Source: Plantago major
Lineage: Eukaryota; Streptophyta; Magnoliopsida; Lamiales; Plantaginaceae
Direction: 5' to 3'
DNA: 64,000 nt
Assembly (NCBI GenBank): GCA_026545765.1
Contig: JAIFAC010000226.1
Coordinates: forward strand, 1-64,000
In this document: piece after piece, positions 49,025-61,690 of the stretch
Layout of the letters: every line of letters starts with the position of its first letter
Position numbering within the stretch: the stretch's first letter is position 1
Notes under the pieces: generated by a model
Databases searched by the model: none
Seen by the model: only the letters and a program-made list of their open reading frames with translations
Told to the model about the DNA's origin: nothing
Translations under genes and position numbers: made by a program

Positions 49025-49077
49025 TAGGGTTTATAGCGTTTTATTTCAGAGGCCGGTTATTTGGGCTTTCAGGCCCA
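49025..49077 (-). promoter_or_regulatory. Telo-box and site II elements of the uL14 promoter
   Basis: AAACCCTA on the minus strand (49025-49032) lies about 41-48 bp upstream of the start codon. TGGGCT (49062-49067, plus) and TGGGCC (49072-49077, minus) lie just beyond. The combination of a telo-box with site II TGGGCY motifs is well established in plant ribosomal protein and other growth-linked genes. Confidence 0.75.
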
Positions 49078-49110
49078 GTTCTTTTGCACTTCTAGCATGC
49101 AGTAGTTGCA

Positions 49111-50145
49111 GTGTGTTCGCAAATCCTTAAAAAAATTGATTTTGTTCTTTTGAATAATCAAAATTAGTTTTTTAGTGTTTTTTATTACTTCTGTTCTGGA
49201 AAAAACAGATAACCTCTAGAAGCTAAGAAGCAACCCAATAGGTGCTTCTATCTGATTTAAGTAGGTAGTAGCTTTTTTTTTTCAATTAAAATCAACTAAT
49301 TAAATTAATTTTTGCAAACACTAAAACTTATGCTTTTACAACTTTAAGCTGTTTTTTGTATAATATATCAAACACTAATGACTTTTGCTTAAAATCAACT
49401 TTAATCAACTTTTAACAAAACCAGACAAAAAAACACTAGTAAAAGCATTTGCAAACACATACTTAGCTTGTGTTTGCAAATGCTTAAAAAAGTGCTTTTG
49501 TGCTTTTAGAAGAATCAAAAAGTAGTTTTTTAGTATTTTATATTACAACTTCAAGCAACTTCCTGAAAAAGAATCATAGTAGAAGCAACCAAATAGTCGC
49601 TTTAATCAAGTATGTAGTAGTTTTTTTCCAATTAAAATCAACTAATTAAATTAATTTTTGCAAACACTAAAACTTATGCTTTTACAACTTCAAGCTGCTT
49701 TTTGTATATTATATAAAACACTAATGACTTTTGCTTAAAATTAACTTTAATCAACTTTTAACAAAAGCAGACAAAAAAGCACCAGTAAAAGCATTTGCAA
49801 ACACACACTTAGTGTTTGCAAAAATTAATTTAATTAGTTGATTTTAATTGTAAAAAAAAAACTACTACCTGCTTAACGCAGTTAGAAGCAACTATTTAGT
49901 TGCTTCTCAAATAGTTGCTTCTCTGCTTCTAACTACACTGCTTTTTTTCGGAAGTAGTAGTTAAAACTTTGAGTAAAATCTTTGGTGGTTTTAGGGGCAA
50001 ACAGTATGTTATACTCCATGTATGAAGTAGTATATGGATTTGGGTTGACTACGATTGTGTTTGCAAATGCTTAAAAAAGTGTTTTTATACTTTTAGAATA
50101 ATCAAAAGTAGTTTTTTAGTGTTTTACATTACAACTTCTGCTGCA
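49111..50145. mobile_element. Cluster of four copies of one MITE family
   Basis: Copy 1 (about 49111-49458) and copy 2 (about 49470-49806) are near-complete direct copies bounded by GTGTTTGCAAATGCTTAAAA and the inverse AAAAGCATTTGCAAACAC. Shared interiors include AATCAACTAATTAAATTAAT. Copy 3 (about 49812-49960) is an inverted fragment and copy 4 (about 50058-50145) a left-end fragment. The terminal pair fits a hAT-like MITE; target duplications were not resolved. Confidence 0.75.
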
Positions 50146-50282
50146 ATTTCGTCCGCCTCATGTTATCCATTTTGACTTTTTTCGGTCAATCGTTTTCAAC
50201 TTTGACTATGAATAAATCTTGGACGGTAAATGTAAAATGTTCAATTAAATTATATTATGATACTTTAAGGACTAAAGTTTCA

Positions 50283-52472
<2,190 letters not shown>

Positions 52473-53057
52473 TCAATCCATGGTGACATTGGCTCCAACC
52501 GCCTTGAGCTTCTCAATAATCTTGTCTGCCTCATCTTTGGTGACTCCCTTCTTCAACAAAGTAGGCGCCTTTTCGACCAATTCCTTAGCCTCTTTCAACC
52601 CCAAGTCCGTACACGCCCTAACTTCCTTAATAATCTTAATCTTGGAACCGGCATCGAAGCCTCCCTCAAGCTTCAAATCAAAAGCAGTCTTCTCCTTCTT
52701 CTTGGCATCCTCCTGGCCAGCAGCCCCAGCTCCTTTAGCTTTCGCCCCAGATCCCATACCAGGAGAAAATTCCATACCCGGCATCATAACCGCCATTGAT
52801 GGCATCTCTTTGATCCCCATCTTATTCCTCAGAACCTCCACGAAATCCGACATTTCGTACAATGTGAGACCTGAGATTTCGTCGACGATGCCCAATACAT
52901 TATTAGAAGGAGGTGGCTTCGATTCTTGAGCTGGAGCGGAGAAATTCCGGATGTGATTTAGGGTTTTGAGGGGGTTTTGTACTTGGGAATTAGGGGAAGT
53001 AGATTTGGGGAAAGTGGACAAGGTTTTGGAAATGAGTCGATAGGCTTGGTTTCTCAT
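52473..53057 (-). CDS. Mitochondrial large-subunit ribosomal protein bL12 (L7/L12), 194 residues, intact
   Basis: It forms the flexible stalk of the mitochondrial ribosome that recruits translational GTPases. The start at 53057 (MRNQAYRLISKTLSTFPKST) is preferred over an upstream in-frame ATG at 53078 because it begins an Arg/Ser-rich, acid-poor presequence typical of mitochondrial targeting. Residues about 60-95 (LGIVDEISGLTLYEMSDFVE) form the bL12 N-terminal dimerisation domain. A Gly/Ala/Lys-rich hinge follows, then the C-terminal domain (KIKIIKEVRACTDLGLKEAK, ELVEKAPTLLKKGVTKDEAD) ending GANVTMD. One exon, no frame disruption. The plastid homologue is less likely given the presequence and similarity to mitochondrial members; that choice is an inference. 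Confidence 0.93.
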   Translation of the reverse strand: MRNQAYRLISKTLSTFPKSTSPNSQVQNPLKTLNHIRNFSAPAQESKPPPSNNVLGIVDEISGLTLYEMSDFVEVLRNKMGIKEMPSMAVMMPGMEFSPGMGSGAKAKGAGAAGQEDAKKKEKTAFDLKLEGGFDAGSKIKIIKEVRACTDLGLKEAKELVEKAPTLLKKGVTKDEADKIIEKLKAVGANVTMD

Positions 53058-53660
53058 GGTGAGATAAGTATATAACAAGTATTCGATTCCTTCTCTGGTT
53101 TGTAATAATACAGATCAGAGAGAGTTGATTCAAAGAAGAAGAAGAAGAAGAAGACGATGGTTCCAGTCCTGAAAAACCTCTCTTTAGTTGGGGTTTAAGG
53201 CCAACCGGGTCGATTGTATTTTGGATCCAGATGGCTAACCGCTAACTTATTTTATTGCAATCCAATCTTTGAATGACAGTTAAGCTACCGTTAACTTATT
53301 TTTAAATTACATCAAAATCTTTGAAAAAACTTGTACTCGCCACTAGAATCTTTTTATATAATAATAATAATAATAATAATTTTTTTTTTTTTGAAAAATT
53401 TAAAATTTTATTGCAACCAAAAGAATACCAGAAGTGTTCCGGAAAACAAGGATTACAATACGAGTCACAAACCAACAACGGCACTTTACTTTACAACCAC
53501 AAATGCTAAAACACAAACCTCCTATCCCATATAATTATTGTTAATGTTGTCGTCGTCTCTGTTACTGAAATTATTATGCATTGAACTTAATCCCAAAATA
53601 AATATCACTTGAGACAATATTAACGTGCATCCATTAAACTTAATAGAATGATCAACTCTT
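53058..53660. other. Intergenic sequence, bL12m promoter side
   Basis: A GAA microsatellite (about 53134-53155) lies in the presumed 5' UTR. An (ATA)n run followed by a T run lies near 53358-53393. No other gene is seen. Confidence 0.5.
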
Positions 53661-54246
53661 ATCACTGTAACACCCCGGATTTTTCAGAGATGATACTATG
53701 CATATAAGTAACATTACAACTGATAATATACATAAGACTCAATATCAAATACAAAATTCGAAGAAGTTAACATACAATACATCTCGTCGTATGATACAAT
53801 AAACCCAATACACAAATAATTACGGTAAGGTAGACTTCTGATTCATCAGCGGAAGCTTCTTCTTGCGTTCACTGATCCTCACTCGATGTTACATCACCAA
53901 TTCCACCACAACCCGGTTCGTTTGAAATATTTTAGAAAAATGGGGTGAGCTAAACGAGCCAAGTGGGTACGGGGTGGGGTTTCATTTTAAGAAAATATGT
54001 TTTCCTTTATTTTTGAAAACTATGAAATTTAAAGAAGTTAACGGTTTAAGGGGAATGTTAATTGATATTGTATCACTTGAGCAAACCACGAGGTTGGTCA
54101 AACTTATAATTATTAAATATATTTTTGTATCACGCTTATCAATGCAAAATTCGAATTTAAATTCCAGAATTTCCAAAATAATAGAAGTGATTGATTATCA
54201 CGGTTGTTGTCCTTGCAAATTATTCGATTATTAATTATCGACGGAA

Positions 54247-54740
54247 TCAGTCCTCTAGAGGTGGCCCCTACGGACTCAAGAGGTGACTCCCACCAAATTG
54301 TGTGGCGTAGCACTTTGTTCTGCATGGCACTTAGCGACTATTTCAATAACCATCAGTCCTCTAGAGGTGGCCCCTACAGACTCAAGAGGTGGCTCCCACC
54401 GCATTGTCGGTGTAGCACTTTGTTTTGCATGGCACATAGCGACTTTAGGTTTTTATCGTATGAAAGAATCTCATCTCGATTTAATTTCCTCGTGGGATCT
54501 TATTTACTCAATCATTCATTAAATCATTACACGCTGCTCGGGTTAGTCCTTCAGAGGTGGCCCTACGACTCGGGAGGTGGCTCCCACCGATATGATGTAG
54601 CATTTCGCCCGCACGGCACTTACAACCCGCCTTGGCTTGGAATGGATCACTTTCAGAGGTGGCCTCACGACTCGAGAGGTGGCTCCCACCGTAATATAGC
54701 GATGTAGCACTTCGTTTTGCATGGCACTTACAACTGTCCT
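54247..54740. repeat. Tandem array, about 100 bp units, four copies
   Basis: Each unit contains AGAGGTGGCCCCTACGGACT, GAGGTGGCTCCCACC and TAGCACTTTGTTTTGCATGG. Units start near 54247, 54353, 54543 and 54645. Spacing varies because some units carry extra sequence. Confidence 0.85.
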
Positions 54741-54763
54741 AAAGTTCAACATGGACTCTTTTT

Positions 54764-54915
54764 ACTCGAGGTTGCCACCCTCGCTTGATCTCTTTTACCG
54801 AGGTTGCCACCCTCGCTTGATCTCTTTTACTCGAGGTTGCCACCCTCGCTTGGTTCTCTTTTACGAGGTCGCCACCCTCATTTGTACTCTTTTAACGAGG
54901 TCGCCACCTTGGTTA
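54764..54915. repeat. Tandem array, about 32 bp units, five copies
   Basis: Repeats of CTCTTTTACTCGAGGTTGCC followed by ACCCTCGCTTGAT, the last two with GAGGTCGCC. It directly follows the 100 bp array. Confidence 0.85.
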
Positions 54916-55000
54916 TTATAATCATTGTTTTATTCGTAACACTTCCTTTTATCGACAATGCTAAATTTAGTGTAAATACTTTCATGTAGGTGTGACAATC

Positions 55001-57328
55001 CAAATTGCCTCCTCGTATAATTTCATTTTCCATTTGAGGAAGGTTAACCCTCGATGAGTCGGTTTTACATCGCCTCATCCGGTCTTTTTTACCGCCTTTT
55101 GTTATCCTTAAGTATAGTTTTAGTAGTTTTCCTAGTCTTTTACTTGTTTTTTTCTTTGTGAGTTTTGCAGGTATTTGGTTAAACCGCGCTAATTGAAGGT
55201 AAAAAAGGGTGTATTTTACATGCATCTGGAAGATATGGAGTTTCAATGCTTCGTATGGTTGCTAGAATTGGAGCGGAGAGGTCAAAATACCAAGAATCGA
55301 AGTTAAAAGAAGCAAAATCGAGCAAGAAGGACAAGAAGGGCAAAATCGTCATTTTCCAAAGGATCAGCGAACGCCAGTTATGAGATTGGTGTCCGCCAAT
55401 TCAATCCAGAAAGAATTGGTGGACGCCAAAGTCGAATCAAGGATGCCATGGATGGATTTTCAGGCGCCAGATTATATCAAGGCCCGCCAACTTTTTCTAC
55501 TTCACAGATGTTTCGATTTTTCCTAATTCATTCAGACTTAGTTTTTCTTCCTTTATATTAGTTAGACACAAAATTATTACTTTCAGGATTGATTCTATAA
55601 TCAACTATTGAACTTTGCTCTCAAGCTAGACCTAGTTTCCAAGGCAATTACCCGTTTTGAGGTAATTGAACCGATTTTCACCTTGTAATCCGACGATTAT
55701 CATTGATTGGGAGCGTAATCTACATACTCTTTGCATCGATTTGATTCGTGTTCTTCAATTCTACTTAGGTTTGTGACAACGAAGGGTAAATTGTATCAAT
55801 CGCTCAATTCTTCGCTTCTAGTATTAGATTATGTGTGTTGATTGTTTAATTACTTTATTGATTATGTCTTCACATAACATGAGTAGCTAAACACCCTAAT
55901 TATGGGGTGGTGACGAATTCGAGCATGCTAGTTAGGGTTTATGCGATTATATATATACAGGTCGCGATTACTATGAGCTTTTTAGATTAATTGCGTATTC
56001 TGCTATTAGGTTTGATGTGCATTCCGTCAATATCACTGTTAGATTAAGCATTTGATCTTTAGAATCCAAAACGTTTTCGTCTTGCTTCAATCTAACAGTT
56101 AGTTGCAAACAGTAATAGTAGGATTAGCTTAATTGATTGTAGCTTAGTGAAATTAACGCCTTCACTAATGCTATTCGTTTTTTGAAACCAAGTAGTGACA
56201 ACTTGAGAGTAATCGTTTTCCTATCGATCGTATATTTCCTACTAGCTAGCTTGTCTTCTGTCACCACACCTTAATTCTCCTCATTCATATCAATCTCGTT
56301 AAGTTTAAATCTGTTTTCTAGTTAGTCTGCAAAGTAGTCTACTTTCACGTAGTTAATCAATCTGCTGCCGAAGCAAAAACAACTCTTTACTGCTTTCATA
56401 CTGTTATTATTATTCGTAAACAAGATTCAGCTTAGTTAAGTCCTTCGAGATCGACCTCGGGGTTAACTTCACTGCACTACAAGTTTTCATAGTGTTGAGA
56501 ATTAACTCTTAGCTCTTAAACAAATTTAAAACTTTGATTTTGACACATCAACCCCTAGGGTCGAAACGCTTCCAAAATGATTTATTTAGCGATCTTAAGT
56601 CAGCTATAAATGTTTAGTTATGTCTTTGAAGTTATTCGTACGATGAACTCCGAATTTGAGTCCGGTTTATAAAATCTCGATTCTGGCAGTTTGACAGTCC
56701 TTCATTGTAAAATACATTTCAGTAGACAAACGTTACTAATTCTGGTGTTTCTAAATTTTGTATTCTAGCTTGTTGTGTTATCTATTCAAAACATACTTCT
56801 GAGTCTAAAACACATTTATATCCCGTCACTTAGGAATTTTCTACCTAAACTGCTCATGCAGTGAGCAATGAAGGGGAAATATTCATAAAATATTATATAT
56901 CACTCCAAATATCAATATTCTTATTGGAAAATGTCAAAATCTCATGTATCTCTCATTTAACAGAGTCTAAGGCCGATTTGATCATGTTATAGAAGAATAA
57001 TTGAGGTTTTACTAACAGTACTCTGTTCTGCAAACATTATAAATATTGGATCTTTCGAGAATTTTAATTAATTTATTAAACCTCATTCTAAATCTCAGAG
57101 ATGCATGATAATGTTGTACATGTCTAGTTAAATTAGAAATATCAACAAATGAATGAAACTATTTATTTTGTATTTTACAAAAACAGGGCAGATTGCTTAC
57201 AGGATTTGGGGATTTTCAAGATTTGAGCTTATTCTACTTCAAAATCAACATGCAATCCATTAGATGACTTACCCAATTGATTGTGAGGCCATATTACTCA
57301 CTTATTTTAGTTTGTAAGAGAAGAATCA
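55001..57328. other. Non-coding sequence, probably retrotransposon-derived
   Basis: No gene is seen. The block CTTCGAGATCGACCTCGGGG near 56443, then CTTCACTGCACTACAAG, resembles the end of Tat/Athila-type Ty3/gypsy LTRs. No coding domains were found. No copy of the copia LTR (61533-61690) was found here, although one is expected beyond 57328. Confidence 0.35.
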
Positions 57329-60300
57329 TCAAAATTTCATCAAGAACAGAGGGCGCGGAAGAGATTTGGTAAAAATATCAACAATCTGAAGATGTGAAGG
57401 AATGAACTTTGTATAAAGTGTTCCATTGGTTACAAGCTCCCGAAGAAAATGATAATCAATATCAATATGCTTGGCACGTTTATGAACAACGGGATTTTGA
57501 CTGAGAAATATGGTACTCTTGTTGTCACATAATAATACTGGCACATCGACGAGAGAAAACTGAAGCTCACGCAATAAATGACAAACCCATACGACTTCTG
57601 CAGCAGTGTGAGCAAGTGCTCGGTATTCAGATTCGCAACTTGAACGGGCAACTGTAGGTTGCTTTTTGGCACACCAAGAAACCAAATTATCACCCAAAAA
57701 AAATAGAGTAACCATATGTGGAACGACGATTTTCGATGCAACGAGCCCAATCAGCATCTGAGTAGCCAAGCAACCCATGAGAAGAACGTTGATTGAAAGA
57801 TAAGCCGTAGTGAGCAGTCCCTTTAACATAGCGAAGGATGCATTTAACATGTTGAAAATGTTCAATAGTAGGAGACTGGAGATATTGACTGACAATGTTA
57901 ACAACATATGATAAATCAGGACTAGTGATAGTGAGATATTGTAACACCCCCAAAAGGGAGCGATAGAGAGTAGTGTCACTAAAAGGCTCACCTTAACTAG
58001 TTAAAGAAACACCAGCAGCCAGAGGTGTTGAAACAAGCTTACAGTCAAACATTTGAGATCGGCGAAGAATGTCATGAGCATATTTATGTTGGCTCAAGAA
58101 AAGACCATCATTGGTATACGTGACTTCCGATCCAAGAAAATAGCCCAGGTGTCCTAAATCCTTAATGGCGAATTCCGAATTCATGCGCGAAACCAACTTA
58201 GAAATTAAGGCATGATCATTCCCCGTAAGAATGATATCATCAATATAGACCAATAAGTATAATATCGAGGATCCACGGGTAAGAATAAATATTGATGGGT
58301 CAGCCCTACTACATATAAAATCCAAGTGAATCAAAAAAAGTGCTAAAACGCTGGTACCAGGCACGAGGCGCCTGTTTAAGACCATATAATGCTTTATTTA
58401 GTTTACACACATGATCAGGGGAGTGAGGATCAAGAAATCCTGGAGGCTGCTTCATGTAGACTTGTTCAGTTAATAAACCATTGAGAAAGGCGTTCTTAAC
58501 ATCAAGTTGATGTAAAGGCCAACAACGCATAACAACAATAGAAAGCACAATGCGTACCGTGGAAGCTTTGACAACTGGACTGAAAGTATGATGATAGTCA
58601 AAACCTGGAAGTTGAGTAAACCCTTGGGCAACCAGACGGGCTTTATGGCGCTCAATGGAGCCATCAGACAAGTACTTAGTGCGAAACACCCATTTGGAGC
58701 CAACTATATTTGTATTTTGTGGGCGAGGAACGAGATCCCATGTGTGGTTATTACGAAGTGCAGAAAGTTCTTCATGCATCGCGGCTAACCATTTTGGATG
58801 TTTTGACTCCTTTAGGTTCCGGGGAAGTGGAAAGAGCGGCAAGCAAGCCACGAAATTTCGGTACATAATAATCAGGAAAAGACTTTGAAAAATTTTTACC
58901 AGCCTTTCCCCAAGTCACCATAGAAGAGTCTTCGTCCATAACATGATGATTAGAATTATCACGATCCTGATCCTCTAGTGGAGATGTCGGTGGTGGAGAA
59001 GGATGCTCAACGACCATTTGAGGAGAAGTAGCGACGGGTGAGGATGGTGGACTATTCTCAATTTGCGGCAGCATAGTGGATAAACCTTCTGAGGTAGCAG
59101 GGCAAACGACACATGGTGTTGTAGAAGAAGAGGTTGTGGGATTGTTGACAACCATCGGTAAGCAGGGCAACAACTCTACATGGCCTAAGGAGTCAAGTGT
59201 CGGATCCAGAAAGGTAGATACATCGAGATTTCCAGGAGTAGACATATCAGAAGAGCCTGTACATGGGAAATGAGATTCATCAAATTGAGCATGATGAGTA
59301 ATGTAAATACGATGAATTATTGGATCCAAACATCGAAAGCCTTTATGTGTGGTGTCAGAAATGATGAATATGCATGGAGCACTCCGTGGCGAGAGTTTAT
59401 GTGCAGCATAGTCACGAAGGCATGGAAAAACCCGACAACCGAACGGATGAAAATTCTCGTAGGCAGGAGACATATTAAAAAGTAACTCATATGGCGACTT
59501 GAAGTTTAAGAGACGCGATGGTAGGCGATTAATTGTATAAACTGCTGCACTGAAAGCATCGACCCAATAAGTCAAAGGCATATGAGAATGAAATAGCATA
59601 GCAAGACATGTTTCAGTAATGTGTCTATGTTTCCGTTCGGCACGACCATTTTTTGCAGGAGTATACGGACATGACATTAAATGTCGAATGCCACAATTTC
59701 AGAACCGTTCAGATAGTAGAGTTTGTAAATTCCACTTCATCACTCTGAAACACTTTCATCTTTCTAGAAAATTGAGTCTCCACAAGATTTTGGAATTGCA
59801 CAAAAATTGCATACAGATCAGACTTATGCCGAAGCGGATATAGCCACGTAAAACGAGAAAAATCATCCACAAAAATGACATAATACCGGAAACCAGAGGA
59901 TAGAACGGGAGCAGGTCCCCATAAGTCACAGTGTACTAAATCCAAAACAAATGATGAACGTTTTTCATTGCCTAAAAATGACAATCGTTTACTTTTAGCT
60001 AACTAACCTGGAGAGCAAATTTTGGGGCTGGGAAGAATAGATGTAACAGCTAAGCTTCCAGCTTTGTTAAAAAATGAAATAATATCAAGACTAACATGGC
60101 CTAATCTAGAGTGCCAAAGAGAAAATGACGCTTTTAGTTTCTAAGACCGCAGGGCAGTAAGAAGAGCTAATTGACTTGCTTCCGGAATGTATAATTCATG
60201 ATCATGTCGGCCTTTGGCGAGAAGGTCCCCTGTTATCCTATTCTAAATAGTAAACGAATTATCAGTAAATGTCACATTGACTGGAAGATCCTGACGGGAA

Positions 60301-61527
60301 GATCCCGAGTAAGCTGGCTTATTGAAAGCAAATTCTTAGTCAAGTGCGGAACAACCATGACATTTAACAAGTTCACAGATTTATGCAACACTTTTGAACC
60401 AGTATGAGAAATATGCAAAGTATCACCATTACCTATAACCACTCGATTAGTACCAGAATAAGGCTCCACGACGTCAAGATTTGAAGTAGAAGGTGTCATA
60501 TGCGCGCTCGCACCAGTATCAAGATACCAATCAGATGCTAAATTAGCATGTGGAGAGTTGGAGACTTAGCGCTCAGGACACTCATCAGCACGATGACCAA
60601 ATTCTTGACATATTTGGTATTTAGGAGGTCCACGACTACCACCACAACCACCATTGTTGTAACCACCGGGACTCCCATTATTGTAGCCGCCACGGAGTGG
60701 AATTAGATAACTCACGCGATTGCTGGAAAATCTCATAGCTGATCGCCTGAGGTAGACCCACAACTTTCCATCTCATGGTCAGCGTGGTGGAAATCGCTAT
60801 GTGGTCATGGATATCATCGTCAGAATCATAGCAACAATGGTGGTCGTCTGAGCAGAGTTGGTTGGCGCAAAAACCATGAAAGGATGGACCCAATCCCCTC
60901 AAGAACTAGTGGGACTTGTCGGTTTCGTCATTTGGGCGACCGATAGCAACCAATTGATCACACACAGAATTAAAATCACGCCCATATTCTTGAATACTGC
61001 GAGTACCTTGTTTGATAAGCTGTAATTCATCTTTAAGACGGATCTCATGAGTTTTAGAGCTATGGCAAAACGCCGCCTTAAGAGCAAGCCAAACCGCACG
61101 GGAAGTGGGTTGGCCAACAATTTCAGCCATGGCTTCTGGGGTTAAGGTGGAGACGAGTAAGCTTCGAATTAATTGATCTTGATCTGACCAAGTGAGAAAA
61201 GGTGGTTCGAACTCGGTGTCACGATCCATCGATTGTTGAAGGTGGAGGAGGGATAGAGAGATCGATGAAACCGAATTTGCGTTGGACACGAAGCATGGGT
61301 TTGACTTGATTACGCCATATAAGATAATTTGTGGAATCCAATTTGATGGTGAGAAAGTGTATGAGGGCAGTAATTGGGAGAGAAGTTTCTGAGGTGGTAG
61401 GAGGAGATGAATCGCTGTTCATCGCCATGGAGAAGGAAGAAATTGGATCTGGAGAAGAAGAAGAAAGTAAGAAGAATTTTGGGCGCTGGTATTTGGGAAT
61501 CAATGAGTAGACCTCGCTCGATACCAT
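57329..61527 (-). pseudogene. copia gag-pol polyprotein, frame-disrupted
   Basis: Gag occupies 61527-60906 (LTIKLDSTNYLIWRNQVKPM). A zinc knuckle near 60600 reads YQICQEFGHRADEC, so the first Cys of the CCHC motif is Tyr. The protease has LDTGAS near 60504-60521. Integrase pieces are HCDLWGPAP (about 59920), an altered FQSDEVEFTN (about 59735; the family has DGGGEF) and PYTPAKNGRAERKHRHITET (from 59668). Reverse transcriptase runs 58866-57993 with [29 protein letters not shown] and the YIDD motif near 58245. RNase H runs 57953-57329 with LGYSDADWARC and SSCESEYRAL. At least six frame changes separate these parts. The copy cannot make its own proteins as written. Confidence 0.9.
61516..61526 (-). 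promoter_or_regulatory. copia primer-binding site, one base short
   Basis: TGGTATCGAGC on the minus strand equals the initiator tRNA-Met site TGGTATCAGAGC with one base missing. It lies 6 bp from the LTR end. Confidence 0.75.
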
Positions 61528-61532
61528 GACAA

Positions 61533-61690
61533 TGTTTATAATATTCTGCTCAAAGTGTACATAAGTGGAAGGTACATATATATATGTACAATAAGTAGTG
61601 TAAAGGAAATAGACTCTAGCTACATGTAATTAAGCTAGACTACAACTACAAAGTAGATTACATAGAATCTATGTTGAATTATCGCTAACA
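61533..61690 (-). repeat. 5' LTR of the copia element, 158 bp
   Basis: On the minus strand it runs from TGTTAGCGATAATTCAAC to TATAAACA, with TG...CA ends, and contains a TATATATATGTACC TATA-like stretch. The length is short but within the copia range. No partner LTR was found, so its age cannot be estimated from LTR divergence. Confidence 0.7.

Larger units (their letters stand above)
53661..55000. other. LTR-like sequence with two tandem arrays
   Basis: The stretch opens CACTGTAACACCCCGGATTT, a start common to many plant LTRs, and contains the arrays at 54247 and 54764. No protein domain is present. Retrotransposon origin is inferred. Confidence 0.4.
57329..61690 (-). mobile_element. Ty1/copia retrotransposon, 3' truncated
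   Basis: On the minus strand the order is 5' LTR (61690-61533), primer-binding site, gag, protease, integrase, reverse transcriptase and RNase H. Integrase before reverse transcriptase defines Ty1/copia. The interior ends at 57329 after SLPRPLFL with no polypurine tract plus LTR recognised beyond it, so the 3' LTR is missing or too diverged to see. Confidence 0.88.

Noticed and set aside
52480-52929. Long plus-strand frame opposite the bL12m gene
   Set aside because: Antisense shadow of a conserved coding exon; codon pattern and homology belong to the minus strand.
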